A stretch of 9,384 nucleotides of DNA from positions 1 to 9,384 of the forward strand of contig JAOIQU010000044.1 in NCBI GenBank assembly GCA_028141885.1, in the 5' to 3' direction. Positions 1 to 7,129 of the stretch are shown here, piece after piece. The notes under the pieces were generated by a model. It was given only the letters and a program-made list of their open reading frames with translations, searched no databases and was not told the DNA's origin. The first letter of the stretch is position 1; every line of letters begins with the position of its first letter. The position numbers and the translations under genes are program-made. Origin of the DNA: Flavobacteriales bacterium. GTDB taxonomy: Bacteria > Bacteroidota > Bacteroidia > Flavobacteriales > UA16.

Positions 1-614
1 GATTTTCAACGCCCGCCCTCAGATCGCCTTGTGATCTACGAGACGTTGGTTCGTGACTTTGACGAAGCCCAAACCTTCCAAGACCTCATCAACCAATTGG
101 ATTACCTCGAGTTCATGGGGTACAACGCCATTGAGCTCATGCCGGTCAACGAATTCGAAGGCAACCTGAGCTGGGGCTACAACCCCAACTTCCGCTTTGC
201 GGTCGACAAATTTTATGGCACCGCGGCCAAACTCAAAGAACTCGTCAACAAATGCCACGCTCGTGGGATCGCGGTCATCGTGGACGTTGTGCCCAACCAC
301 AGTTTTGGGACCGATCCGTTGGTGCGTTTGTACCAGGACCCTGACGGTTCGGCAGCCGACAACAACCCTTGGTTCAACAAAATTGCCAAGCACCCCTTCA
401 GTCCTGGGTACGATTTCGACCATGGCGATCCTTGGACCCGAGAGTTCTGGAAGCGCGTGTTCGATTTCTGGATCGACGAGTTTCACATCGACGGCTACCG
501 CATCGACTTGAGCAAGGGCTTGACCCAGACCGACTCAGGCAGCGACGTGGGCGCTTGGAACCAGTACGATCAGAGCCGGGTCGACATCCTTTTTGATTAC
601 GCCAACGACATTTG
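1..614. repeat. Inverted copy R2' (mirror of 6459-7072)
   Basis: Every base I compared here is the reverse complement of 6459-7072: position n pairs with 7073-n. Identity stops at 614/615, where the partner continues into the amylase gene and this copy switches to the 3' part of wecB. The copy carries no gene of its own, only a middle slice of the amylase. No target-site duplication, transposase or terminal motif flanks it, so it does not look like a mobile element. It is probably a chimeric join. Confidence 0.95.
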
Positions 615-615
615 A
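1..615 (+). pseudogene. Internal fragment of GH13 alpha-amylase, truncated at both ends
   Basis: This is a duplicate slice of the amylase encoded on the minus strand at 5051-7129, covering residues 20 to about 223 of that reading frame. It contains the start of the (beta/alpha)8 barrel, GH13 region I (DVVPNH, coded near 280-300) and region II (GYRID, with the nucleophile Asp, coded near 493-507). It lacks region III (acid/base Glu) and region IV (His-Asp), so it cannot be an active enzyme. The frame is open from position 1 and ends at a TGA at 613-615. That TGA exists only because the sequence switches to antisense wecB: the intact copy reads TGG (Trp) there. The only possible internal start is a GTG at 31, which is Val30 of the parent protein and not a real start. 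Most likely a chimera product. Confidence 0.9.
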
Positions 616-1617
616 AGGTGATTCAACCAATGCCGATTGTCCCCGTTCCACTTGCTCAACCCATTCAGTGGTGTCGCGCAATACAACGCAGGGCGTGCCA
701 AGGGAAAACGCTTCTTTTTGAACGCCACCACTGTCGGTCAGCACCAAGGGGGCATGTTGTGCCGCCTTCAACAAATCGACGTAACCCATGGGGGGCGTTG
801 CGCGGATGTTTTGATTTTCCAAAGTCGGCTTCCACTCCGGCCAATGAGCTTCGAGGGTCTTCAACGTTCTGGGATGCATGGGGAACAACGCCGACAGGCC
901 ATGCTCAACGAGCCACACTCCAATGGCCTGAAGCCATGCCACCAACACGTCGATGTCATCCACGTTCTGCGGGCGATGCATGGTCAACAACACAGGACCT
1001 TGACCCGGATTCAACTGCCATTGCCCGCTGAAGTGAAGGGCGTTGTCGTGCATGACATCGCCAGTGCGAAGGACCAGTGGCGAGGTGGGAGTGGGTTTGT
1101 TGGAGTGTCCACTGACCCTTTTGCAAATGCCCTCGGCCTCAAGATGTGAAACCGCTGCATCTGTGGGACACACCAAAACGCTCGACATCCGGTCGGTCAG
1201 CACCCGATTCACCTCCTCCGGCATGGACCACTTGTGCGATCGCAACCCGGCCTCCACATGCACCAACGGCACACCTTGAGCAGCTGCAGCCCAAGCTCCC
1301 GCCAACGTGGAGTCCGTGTCTCCAAAGACCAACACCCAATCAGGTGTATGTTCTACGATGGCCTTTTCGATGCCTTCCATCATGTCTCCCAACCTCGCGG
1401 CCCTTGAGGAAGGGCGCGGATTCAACCTCACCTCGGGAACAGGCAAAGACAATTCGGAAAAGAACTGCTCACTCAGCGCTTCATCGTGATGCTGGCCTGT
1501 GTGCACCCAAGTCGCCTTCCACGTGGACGATGCCTTCATTGCGCGATGCAATGCAGCCGCTTTGATGAATTGTGGTCGAGCTCCGACGACAATGAGCATG
1601 TGATGTGGCGCGTTCAT
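535..1617 (-). CDS. wecB: Non-hydrolysing UDP-N-acetylglucosamine 2-epimerase, with chimeric C-terminus
   Basis: Cytosolic enzyme interconverting UDP-GlcNAc and UDP-ManNAc, which supplies ManNAc-type sugars for surface polysaccharide. The two-Rossmann-domain family signatures appear in order: VGARPQFIKAA (residues 11-21), HTGQHHD (39-45), GDTDST (99-104, Asp100), HVEAGLRS (120-127, Glu122), MPEEVNR (132-138), MHRPQN (213-218, His214) and TDSGGVQKEA (294-303). These match the catalytic Asp/Glu/Glu/His set known in E. coli WecB. I chose the ATG at 1617: it overlaps the radC stop as ATGA and has an AAGGA eight bases upstream. An in-frame ATG at 1626 is an alternative. Native sequence ends near residue 335 (base 615). 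The last 25 or so residues are translated antisense amylase, so the true C-terminus is missing. The 360-residue length looks normal only by accident. Confidence 0.9.
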   Translation of the reverse strand: MNAPHHMLIVVGARPQFIKAAALHRAMKASSTWKATWVHTGQHHDEALSEQFFSELSLPVPEVRLNPRPSSRAARLGDMMEGIEKAIVEHTPDWVLVFGDTDSTLAGAWAAAAQGVPLVHVEAGLRSHKWSMPEEVNRVLTDRMSSVLVCPTDAAVSHLEAEGICKRVSGHSNKPTPTSPLVLRTGDVMHDNALHFSGQWQLNPGQGPVLLTMHRPQNVDDIDVLVAWLQAIGVWLVEHGLSALFPMHPRTLKTLEAHWPEWKPTLENQNIRATPPMGYVDLLKAAQHAPLVLTDSGGVQKEAFSLGTPCVVLRDTTEWVEQVERGQSALVESPSNVVGVIKKDVDPALIVLVPSAHVAA

Positions 1618-2271
1618 CTCAACCATCCTTGGTCAGCAAAGCTAACGAAGCCATCACCGGCCACAATCACATGATCCAACACGGGCAAGTCCAGAAACTC
1701 ACCTGCCCGGCAGAGGTTTTGCGTCAGCGCACGATCTGCGTCGCTTGGCTTGGGATTGCCAGAAGGGTGATTGTGCACAAGGACGAGCGCTGCGGCGCGC
1801 ATCGCCAGGGCACGGCCAAACACAATTTTGGGGTCCACCACCGTTCCTGTGAGCCCACCCCGTGAGATGCAAACCTCAGCAAGGACATGATTGGAACGCC
1901 GAAAACACCCAAAATTCCTCGTGCTGCAAATCGCCCAGCCTTGACCTGAACCGAACGTGCACATCCCGGCTGCTTTTGATGGCATCGCCCAAGCGTCTTG
2001 CATGGTCGTGTCGTCTGCGCCCCAACTCCATCGCCGCGGCAATCAAGGTCGCTTTGGCCTGACCAATGCCGTGAACAAGGGTCAACCCTTCCACTGGCCA
2101 CGAAGCCAAATTGTGCAGGCATCCCTGAGCCAACGACAGCACCTCTTCAGCAACGGACGAAGCATCCTGACCTGCAGGGCCTGTGCCCAACAAAATGACC
2201 AGCAATTCTTGATTTGAGAACACGCCCACCCCCTCCTGAGCAGCCCGTTCTCGTGGTTTTGCATCCAACAT
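1614..2271 (-). pseudogene. radC: RadC/JAB-domain DNA repair protein, frameshifted
   Basis: RadC-family (UPF0758) protein. An N-terminal helix-hairpin-helix region (SNQELLVILLGTG; VHGIGQAKATLIAAAMELG) is followed by a JAB1/MPN-type domain with the metal motif HNHPSG...S..D. The biochemical role of the family is unsettled despite the DNA-repair name. The reading frame breaks at about 1902-1905, a run of four A/T: the upstream frame reads EEFWVF and then stops at 1876-1878, while the homologous sequence resumes one frame over with RRSNHVLAEV. Removing one T gives a continuous frame of about 218 residues, close to the family length but slightly short at the N-terminus. It starts at the ATG at 2271, eight bases after the T-tract of the rpsT terminator, with no clear Shine-Dalgarno. 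It may be a sequencing or consensus error rather than a dead gene. Confidence 0.85.
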
Positions 2272-2279
2272 CAAGGCAC

Positions 2280-2309
2280 AAAAAAAGCCCCCTGCATGCG
2301 CAGGAGGCC
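2280..2309 (-). terminator. Rho-independent terminator of rpsT
   Basis: Read on the minus strand, a nine-pair stem (GCCTCCTGC with GCAGGGGGC, one G-T pair) with a four-base GCAT loop is followed by seven T. It sits 32 bases after the rpsT stop and only eight bases before the radC start. Full termination would leave radC without a transcript from the rpsT promoter, so partial read-through or a promoter overlapping this site is implied. Confidence 0.85.
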
Positions 2310-2340
2310 TTGAAATTTGTCAGCGTGGCTCTCTGGTCAA

Positions 2341-2592
2341 TCAGAGGCTTGAAACGTGCTTGGTCAAGCTCGACTTCAAATTGGCTGCTTTGTTCTTATG
2401 GATGATGTTGCGCTTGGCGAGTTTGTCAAGCATGGCGCTCACGAGCGGCAACAACGCAGTGGCCTCCTTCGCGTCAGTAGACGCACGAAGCTTGCGGACA
2501 GCATTGCGAGCTGTCTTGTGCTGGTAGCGGTTGCGGTCGCGCTTCTTTTCGTCAGAACGGATGCGCTTGAGGGCTGATTTGTGATGTGCCAT
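2341..2592 (-). CDS. rpsT: 30S ribosomal protein S20
   Basis: An 83-residue, very basic, all-helical protein that binds 16S rRNA and acts early in 30S assembly. The start [20 protein letters not shown] and the later [16 protein letters not shown] are diagnostic for S20, and the length is typical. The reading frame is open further upstream (to 2649), but the ATG at 2592 is the true start because family homology begins there and an AAGGA lies seven bases before it. A strong Bacteroidota-type promoter (2621-2650) and an intrinsic terminator (2280-2309) make it a single-gene transcript, followed closely by radC and wecB in the same direction. Confidence 0.97.
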   Translation of the reverse strand: MAHHKSALKRIRSDEKKRDRNRYQHKTARNAVRKLRASTDAKEATALLPLVSAMLDKLAKRNIIHKNKAANLKSSLTKHVSSL

Positions 2593-2620
2593 AGAGATAT
2601 CCTTGCTAAAAACAGGGGTG

Positions 2621-2650
2621 CAAATATAGCGAGGATTTGGGCAGGACAAA
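2621..2650 (-). promoter_or_regulatory. Bacteroidota-type promoter of rpsT
   Basis: On the minus strand TTTG (2650-2647) is followed after 18 bases by TATATTTG (2628-2621), a perfect match to the Bacteroidota -33 TTTG / -7 TAnnTTTG pattern. It places transcription start roughly 20 bases before the rpsT ATG. The preceding lipoprotein stop is 27 bases upstream, so this promoter separates the two genes. Confidence 0.8.
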
Positions 2651-2676
2651 CGTTTTCAAGGAAAAATCCTTGTCGT

Positions 2677-3117
2677 TCACCAAGTCAACAGGAGTTCGAT
2701 TTCCAAATACCCCCCAAACAAAGGATGACGCACAGGCTCTGAAGCCATCAAATCCCGGGGCACAAAAGGCGCAACCTCCCCAACGTAGTCTTCCAACTCT
2801 TCGCCGTCATCTTCGAAGATCACAATGGTCACTTCCTCGTCCAGTTCGGCGCCTTGAAAGGTCAGATCAAAAGGGATTCGCTGCGGCAGCTCGGCTTCAT
2901 ACACCACCTCTGAAGTGAAATACACCTCGTTGCCCACGATGACGACCGCGTAAAAATCTGGGTTGCCGTCCTCTCCCTGGGGATCTTCAGGGTAGTTGGG
3001 GTCGTAGTTGACGATTTCGATTTGGTCGATGCGAACCTCGGGAGGCCCATCGTTGCCCTCGCCACAGCCGCCGCATCCTGCAGCAACCACAAGCGCAAAG
3101 AGCCAAAAACACCGCAT
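2677..3117 (-). CDS. Small lipoprotein with a C2-like beta-sandwich domain
   Basis: A 146-residue predicted lipoprotein I cannot name. The N-terminus (MRCFWLFALVVAAGC) is a short signal peptide with a lipobox-like VAAGC, so Cys15 would be lipidated. A CGGCGEGN spacer leads to one domain of about 115 residues. The pattern resembles a C2 domain: an acidic loop GEDGNPDFYAVV (48-59), a strand rich in Tyr/Phe, then TIVIFEDDGEELEDYVGE (97-114), like the second calcium-binding loop of C2 domains. The resemblance is my inference from motif spacing. The chosen ATG at 3117 puts the hydrophobic segment right at the start; an ATG at 3135 would add six residues. It ends in LLLTW. It is divergent from the propeller gene. 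Residues 65-146 are duplicated at 7118-7367. Confidence 0.75.
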   Translation of the reverse strand: MRCFWLFALVVAAGCGGCGEGNDGPPEVRIDQIEIVNYDPNYPEDPQGEDGNPDFYAVVIVGNEVYFTSEVVYEAELPQRIPFDLTFQGAELDEEVTIVIFEDDGEELEDYVGEVAPFVPRDLMASEPVRHPLFGGYLEIELLLTW

Positions 3118-3419
3118 GGAATTCAACCGTTGCATGATGCAAAAATCGACACGAAAGTTCGGGATAGCAAGAAGGGCGCCAAGGCGCCCTTCCATCCTAA
3201 CAATCTACTTGTACCCAATCGAACAGCTTGCGCGAACGCAAGTGATCTTTTGATGCACAACGCTAATCTAACGGAGGGGAATGTGTAATACCTAAAAATT
3301 ATACGACGAATCCCCCATTGCATCCAACGAAGGATGAATTGAGAACGATTGAAATGAAACCAAGGTTATCTTTCCCCCGTAGCAAGTGCGTTCGCGTAAG
3401 CTTTTCACACCTCTCATTG
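3118..3419. other. Divergent intergenic region between lipoprotein and propeller gene
   Basis: About 300 bases separate the two divergent starts. I see no RNA gene and no family-like small ORF. It holds a strong hairpin at 3171-3192, a second hairpin at 3227-3242 with a distant near-copy at 3383-3401, and an A/T-richer stretch near 3280-3310. Promoters for both neighbours must lie here. The only candidate I can point to is for the lipoprotein: on the minus strand CTTG (3171-3168), 20 bases, then GATTTTTG (3147-3140), one mismatch in each element. I found no convincing TAnnTTTG for the plus-strand gene. Confidence 0.5.
3171..3192. promoter_or_regulatory. Strong perfect hairpin in the divergent leader
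   Basis: GAAGGGCGCC and GGCGCCCTTC form a perfect ten-base inverted repeat with only AA between them; realistically an eight-pair stem with a six-base loop. Downstream on the minus strand it is followed by TTGCTATCC, which is only weakly T-rich, and on the plus strand by CATCC. It could be a weak terminator or a leader structure of the lipoprotein mRNA. No gene upstream on either strand obviously needs a terminator here. Confidence 0.5.
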
Positions 3420-5048
3420 ATGATGCCCAAAGTCCTGCTCCTGCCATTTCTTTTGGTCATGTTCCTCATGGAGCCAACCGCCCAAAATGTTCCTTCTTTC
3501 GTGGACATCGGCGCCCAAGCGGGCCTCACTGCAGAGGGTCAGCACCACGCCGTTGCCATCGGGGACTACGACAACGACGGGGACGAGGACATCTACGTCG
3601 GCTCCAAATTTGCGCCCAATGCCCTCTACCGGAACGACGGCAACATGATCTTCACCGAAGTTGGTGAGGCCGCGGGTGTGGCCGACGAGGGGTTCACAAA
3701 CGCATCCATTTGGTTTGATTTCGACAACGATGGGGACTTGGATTTGGCCACTGGTAACGGATTCGGTGGCAGCAACCCCGCGCCCAACAGGTTCTACGTA
3801 AACCAAGGCGACGGCACATTCGTCGACATGGCTGAAACGTGGGGATTGAACAGCACCTTGATGTGCCGCTCACTGCATGCAGCTGACTATGACAAAGACG
3901 GATTCACCGACCTCTATGTGGTCAACATCAACAACATCAATCACTTCTTCAAAAACGAAGGTGGTCAAGGTTTCACCAACGTCTACGGCCAAACAGGCAC
4001 GTTTGACACCGGCGTGGGGATGGGCAGCATCTTCTTTGACTACGACAACGACGGAGACCAGGATCTCTACTTGACGCATGATGCGAACCAAACGAACAAG
4101 CTCTACCGCAACAACGGCGAAGGGGCGTTCAATGATTTTGCCTTTTTCTCAGGATTGAATTACCAGGGCAATTGCATGGGGGTCGACGTGGCGGACATCA
4201 ACCACGACGGCTGGCTTGACCTCTACATCACCGACCTCTACCCCAGTGCCATGTTCCTCAACGAATGCGATGGCACCTTCCAAGACATCAGTGTGCCTTC
4301 GGGGACGAGCGATTCAGGCATGACCTGGGGCTGTGTCTTCTTCGACTATGACCACGACGGCGAGTGGGATTTGTACATTGTCAACGACTACCAGTTCGCG
4401 CCGCTGCCGAACATCTTGTACCGCGGCAATGGAGACAACACCTTCACCCCGGTCAGTGTTGGGGACGCCACCCTCGAGCACACCTACTCTGATTACGGAC
4501 TCGCCATGGGCGACTTGGACCAGGACGGAGATTTAGACTTGGTCATTGCCACCCCCAAAACAGGCACACAGCCAGGCATTGGCCTTTTGAGAAATGACGC
4601 CTCCGATGGCCATTGGCTTCAAGTGAAATTGGAGGGCACCGTGAGCAACCGCGACTGCGTCGGGGCGCGTGCGACCCTCCACTTTGACGGGAAAACGCGC
4701 ATGGACGAAGTCAACATCGGTCAGGGATACTCGGGCGCGAGCACACTCGACCTGCACTGGGGTTTGGGCGAAAGCACCTCCGTCGATTCACTTGTGGTCG
4801 ACTGGCCCAATGGTGGGATGTCCACCTACCTCAACCTCGATGTGGACACGCGTCACGAGTTGATGGAACCCAATGCGGGATGTCCAGCTGACTTCAACAA
4901 CGATCAAGCCCAGGCTTCGGCAGATTTGCTGATTTTTTTGACGGGATATGGGTCGCCGTCAACCACACTTGACCTCGATGGGGACGGCCTTTGCGCCACG
5001 TCCGATCTGTTGGTGTTCTTGAGTTTGTTTGGCAGCTTCTGCAACTGA
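3420..5048 (+). CDS. Secreted CRTAC1-like seven-repeat FG-GAP/VCBS propeller with ASPIC/UnbV domain and dockerin-like tail
   Basis: A 542-residue exported protein with no predicted enzyme activity. The N-terminus (MMPKVLLLPFLLVMFLMEPTA) is a signal peptide, probably cleaved at TA/QN. Seven calcium-loop repeats of the type DxDxDGxxDLY begin at residues 49, 100, 156, 207, 259, 309 and 365, spaced 50-56 residues, as expected for a seven-bladed propeller. Residues about 396-480 (VGARATLHFDG, IGQGYSGAS, HWGLGES, VDWPNGG) match the ASPIC/UnbV domain, the usual partner in CRTAC1-family proteins. The tail (488-542) has two half-repeats ending in LTGYG and LSLFG, like dockerin or EF-hand loops, followed by a final Cys-Asn. 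The frame is open from 3318, but a start at 3420 or 3423 places the hydrophobic core correctly. It converges on the amylase with two bases between the stops. The role is probably surface binding or adhesion (inference). Confidence 0.87.
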   Translation: MMPKVLLLPFLLVMFLMEPTAQNVPSFVDIGAQAGLTAEGQHHAVAIGDYDNDGDEDIYVGSKFAPNALYRNDGNMIFTEVGEAAGVADEGFTNASIWFDFDNDGDLDLATGNGFGGSNPAPNRFYVNQGDGTFVDMAETWGLNSTLMCRSLHAADYDKDGFTDLYVVNINNINHFFKNEGGQGFTNVYGQTGTFDTGVGMGSIFFDYDNDGDQDLYLTHDANQTNKLYRNNGEGAFNDFAFFSGLNYQGNCMGVDVADINHDGWLDLYITDLYPSAMFLNECDGTFQDISVPSGTSDSGMTWGCVFFDYDHDGEWDLYIVNDYQFAPLPNILYRGNGDNTFTPVSVGDATLEHTYSDYGLAMGDLDQDGDLDLVIATPKTGTQPGIGLLRNDASDGHWLQVKLEGTVSNRDCVGARATLHFDGKTRMDEVNIGQGYSGASTLDLHWGLGESTSVDSLVVDWPNGGMSTYLNLDVDTRHELMEPNAGCPADFNNDQAQASADLLIFLTGYGSPSTTLDLDGDGLCATSDLLVFLSLFGSFCN

Positions 5049-5050
5049 CT

Positions 5051-7129
5051 TCAATCGCAGATTTCTCCGAAAGATCCGAGCAGAAGGAGGATGTCGGAAA
5101 CGCCAACGGCTCCGTCGTTGTCAATGTCCTCCACGCAGGGACCCGTTGACGTTCCATCCGCCACGCACGTGCCTGAGACGGCATCCCAGACGGTGCCTTC
5201 ACCGCAACAATCGCCCGCTGAGCAGTCTTCTGGCACAGGCGGCAAGCACGTTGTACATGACGCGTAACAATGAACGTCGAGGGTCGCTCCCCCAGCTGCA
5301 ACAACAAACGCGCGATTGAATCCGCCTAGACCGTTGGGCACCCCGCACTCGCCCGGAACGCCTTCGTCCGTTCCCCAGACGTTGCCATTTAGGAATTTGT
5401 ACTGAATCTCAGTGCCCACTTGGGCGACCACCGTCGTCCTGTAAATGCTGTCCGCTCCCAATTCGAGTGGCGTGTCGCCCGCCTGCCAACTTTGAAACGA
5501 ACCGGCCACATGGACGCCCGCAGGATCCACGGGAAGGACGCCCATGTCGAGTTGAAGGACCGTTTCATATTGGCACGTGCCGTTGTCGGCTTCCGCCAAG
5601 GGGTCATAGTTCTCGGCACTGACGTCGGTGCATCCCACGTTCACCAAAATCGGCAAGGTCCCATCCGTGTCTGGCGTGGGAAGTGGCGTGTCCATGAAAA
5701 GATGCCACTCGCCAGGCTGCAGGGTCATGGCATCGCCAAGGTTGTTGACAGACATGCTCTGGCCAGTGAAGTGATTGTGCCACGTTCCGACGTAAGGAAA
5801 TCCTGGTACCATGTTGATGGGTGCCACATCGAAGTTGCCGACGAGGACGACGTTCTGGTCAGGCCCATACAAGTGAATTCGCTTGCCTTTGCCGGATCCG
5901 TCCACGTTGTAATCGTAAGTCCCAAACGCAGGCTGATTCTTCTTCAAATCGTTCAGTGCAGCGATGGTTTTCGCCAAACCCAGACGGTCAGCGTTGGCGA
6001 GGTCCCCCCAAGGCGCGGGCTTTTCATTCAGCTTGCACTCCTCTGCAAACGAGCCGTTGAGGCAATCGAAGATGCTGATTTGGTATCCAAGCTCGCCCCA
6101 TTGCCAAATCATCTTGGGCCCCGGGATGGTCAACAGAAATGCTTGCGCCATGGCCAAACGGTCCATGGCTGTGGATTCCTCCTTCGCGTCGTATCCATCG
6201 AAGGCATTGCCGTAGGTGGTCAGCTCGTATGCCATGCGCTCCTCGTCGTGGCTTTCGGCGTAAGTCACCAAGTTGGGCCACTGGTAGCCACGCGCCTGCC
6301 ACGAGCCGTAGTTGATGTCTCCGTCGTAGCCCATAACCGCTTGGGTGTACTCGGTGGTCATCTTGCCCCAAATCATGAAACCGCCATTGGCCAGGGCCGT
6401 TTCCTCGTCGTTGTTTCCAAGGTGTTCGAGGATGAGGTAGGTCCCGGGGTGGTTGCTCCAAATGTCGTTGGCGTAATCAAAAAGGATGTCGACCCGGCTC
6501 TGATCGTACTGGTTCCAAGCGCCCACGTCGCTGCCTGAGTCGGTCTGGGTCAAGCCCTTGCTCAAGTCGATGCGGTAGCCGTCGATGTGAAACTCGTCGA
6601 TCCAGAAATCGAACACGCGCTTCCAGAACTCTCGGGTCCAAGGATCGCCATGGTCGAAATCGTACCCAGGACTGAAGGGGTGCTTGGCAATTTTGTTGAA
6701 CCAAGGGTTGTTGTCGGCTGCCGAACCGTCAGGGTCCTGGTACAAACGCACCAACGGATCGGTCCCAAAACTGTGGTTGGGCACAACGTCCACGATGACC
6801 GCGATCCCACGAGCGTGGCATTTGTTGACGAGTTCTTTGAGTTTGGCCGCGGTGCCATAAAATTTGTCGACCGCAAAGCGGAAGTTGGGGTTGTAGCCCC
6901 AGCTCAGGTTGCCTTCGAATTCGTTGACCGGCATGAGCTCAATGGCGTTGTACCCCATGAACTCGAGGTAATCCAATTGGTTGATGAGGTCTTGGAAGGT
7001 TTGGGCTTCGTCAAAGTCACGAACCAACGTCTCGTAGATCACAAGGCGATCTGAGGGCGGGCGTTGAAAATCGTTGTCCGTCCACAAGAAATAGGGGTTG
7101 TCCGTGCGGAACGCCGTGGTGTATTTCAC
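5051..7129 (-). CDS. Secreted GH13 alpha-amylase family hydrolase with starch-binding-like module and dockerin-like tail, N-terminally truncated
   Basis: Alpha-glucan hydrolase, presumably acting on starch or glycogen outside the cell. In the 692-residue frame GH13 region I is DVVPNH (114-119), region II DGYRIDLSKG (nucleophile Asp188), region III LILEHLG (acid/base Glu235) and region IV ESHDEE (His294-Asp295), so the catalytic set is complete. A C-terminal beta-sandwich ends near 480. It is followed by the GCTD...NYDP...C module (499-519), a starch-binding-like module (about 523-622; HVAGSFQSW, IQYKFLNGN), a Cys-rich CCGEGTVWD linker (641-649) and the tail CVEDIDNDGAVGVSDILLLL, then GSFGEIC. 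The first four codons come from the joined lipoprotein sequence. The signal peptide and any N-terminal domain are missing beyond 7117, so the GTG at 7129 is not a real start. Residues 20-223 recur inverted at 1-614. Confidence 0.92.
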   Translation of the reverse strand: MKYTTAFRTDNPYFLWTDNDFQRPPSDRLVIYETLVRDFDEAQTFQDLINQLDYLEFMGYNAIELMPVNEFEGNLSWGYNPNFRFAVDKFYGTAAKLKELVNKCHARGIAVIVDVVPNHSFGTDPLVRLYQDPDGSAADNNPWFNKIAKHPFSPGYDFDHGDPWTREFWKRVFDFWIDEFHIDGYRIDLSKGLTQTDSGSDVGAWNQYDQSRVDILFDYANDIWSNHPGTYLILEHLGNNDEETALANGGFMIWGKMTTEYTQAVMGYDGDINYGSWQARGYQWPNLVTYAESHDEERMAYELTTYGNAFDGYDAKEESTAMDRLAMAQAFLLTIPGPKMIWQWGELGYQISIFDCLNGSFAEECKLNEKPAPWGDLANADRLGLAKTIAALNDLKKNQPAFGTYDYNVDGSGKGKRIHLYGPDQNVVLVGNFDVAPINMVPGFPYVGTWHNHFTGQSMSVNNLGDAMTLQPGEWHLFMDTPLPTPDTDGTLPILVNVGCTDVSAENYDPLAEADNGTCQYETVLQLDMGVLPVDPAGVHVAGSFQSWQAGDTPLELGADSIYRTTVVAQVGTEIQYKFLNGNVWGTDEGVPGECGVPNGLGGFNRAFVVAAGGATLDVHCYASCTTCLPPVPEDCSAGDCCGEGTVWDAVSGTCVADGTSTGPCVEDIDNDGAVGVSDILLLLGSFGEICD
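6459..7072. repeat. Repeat arm R2, native copy (mirror of 1-614)
   Basis: This partner of the left-end repeat lies wholly inside the amylase gene and continues in frame on both sides, so it is the native copy. The amylase sequence goes on for a further 45 bases (7073-7117) before the join to inverted lipoprotein sequence at 7117/7118. Confidence 0.95.

Larger units (their letters stand above)
660..2926. repeat. Inverted repeat arm R1 (mirror of 7118-9384)
   Basis: Position n pairs with 10044-n across the whole arm. The conceptual proteins in all frames are the same in both arms, which implies essentially perfect identity over 2267 bp, noncoding bases included. The arm carries most of wecB, frameshifted radC, rpsT with its promoter and terminator, and the C-terminal half of the lipoprotein. 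Here it runs on into the complete lipoprotein gene, so this arm is the native context. The 7118-9384 arm is joined to amylase. Confidence 0.96.

Noticed and set aside
2341..2649. A longer, 102-residue S20 beginning upstream of the ATG at 2592.
   Set aside because: The extra 19 residues overlap the promoter -7 element and would need an upstream non-ATG start, and S20 homology begins exactly at [10 protein letters not shown].
3318..3419. An N-terminal extension of the propeller protein from the ATG at 3318.
   Set aside because: It would put 34 mostly polar and basic residues before the signal peptide; the ATG at 3420 or 3423 gives a normal signal sequence.
3118..3419. A possible tRNA or small RNA in the divergent intergenic region.
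   Set aside because: The hairpins do not assemble into a cloverleaf, no T-loop consensus is visible, and there is no promoter-terminator pair enclosing them.
5420..6538. A 372-codon open frame on the plus strand opposite the amylase.
   Set aside because: It is fully antisense to a clear GH13 gene, its composition is that of a codon-position shadow, and it shows no family motif. Its end equals the false WecB tail because both read the same antisense amylase sequence.
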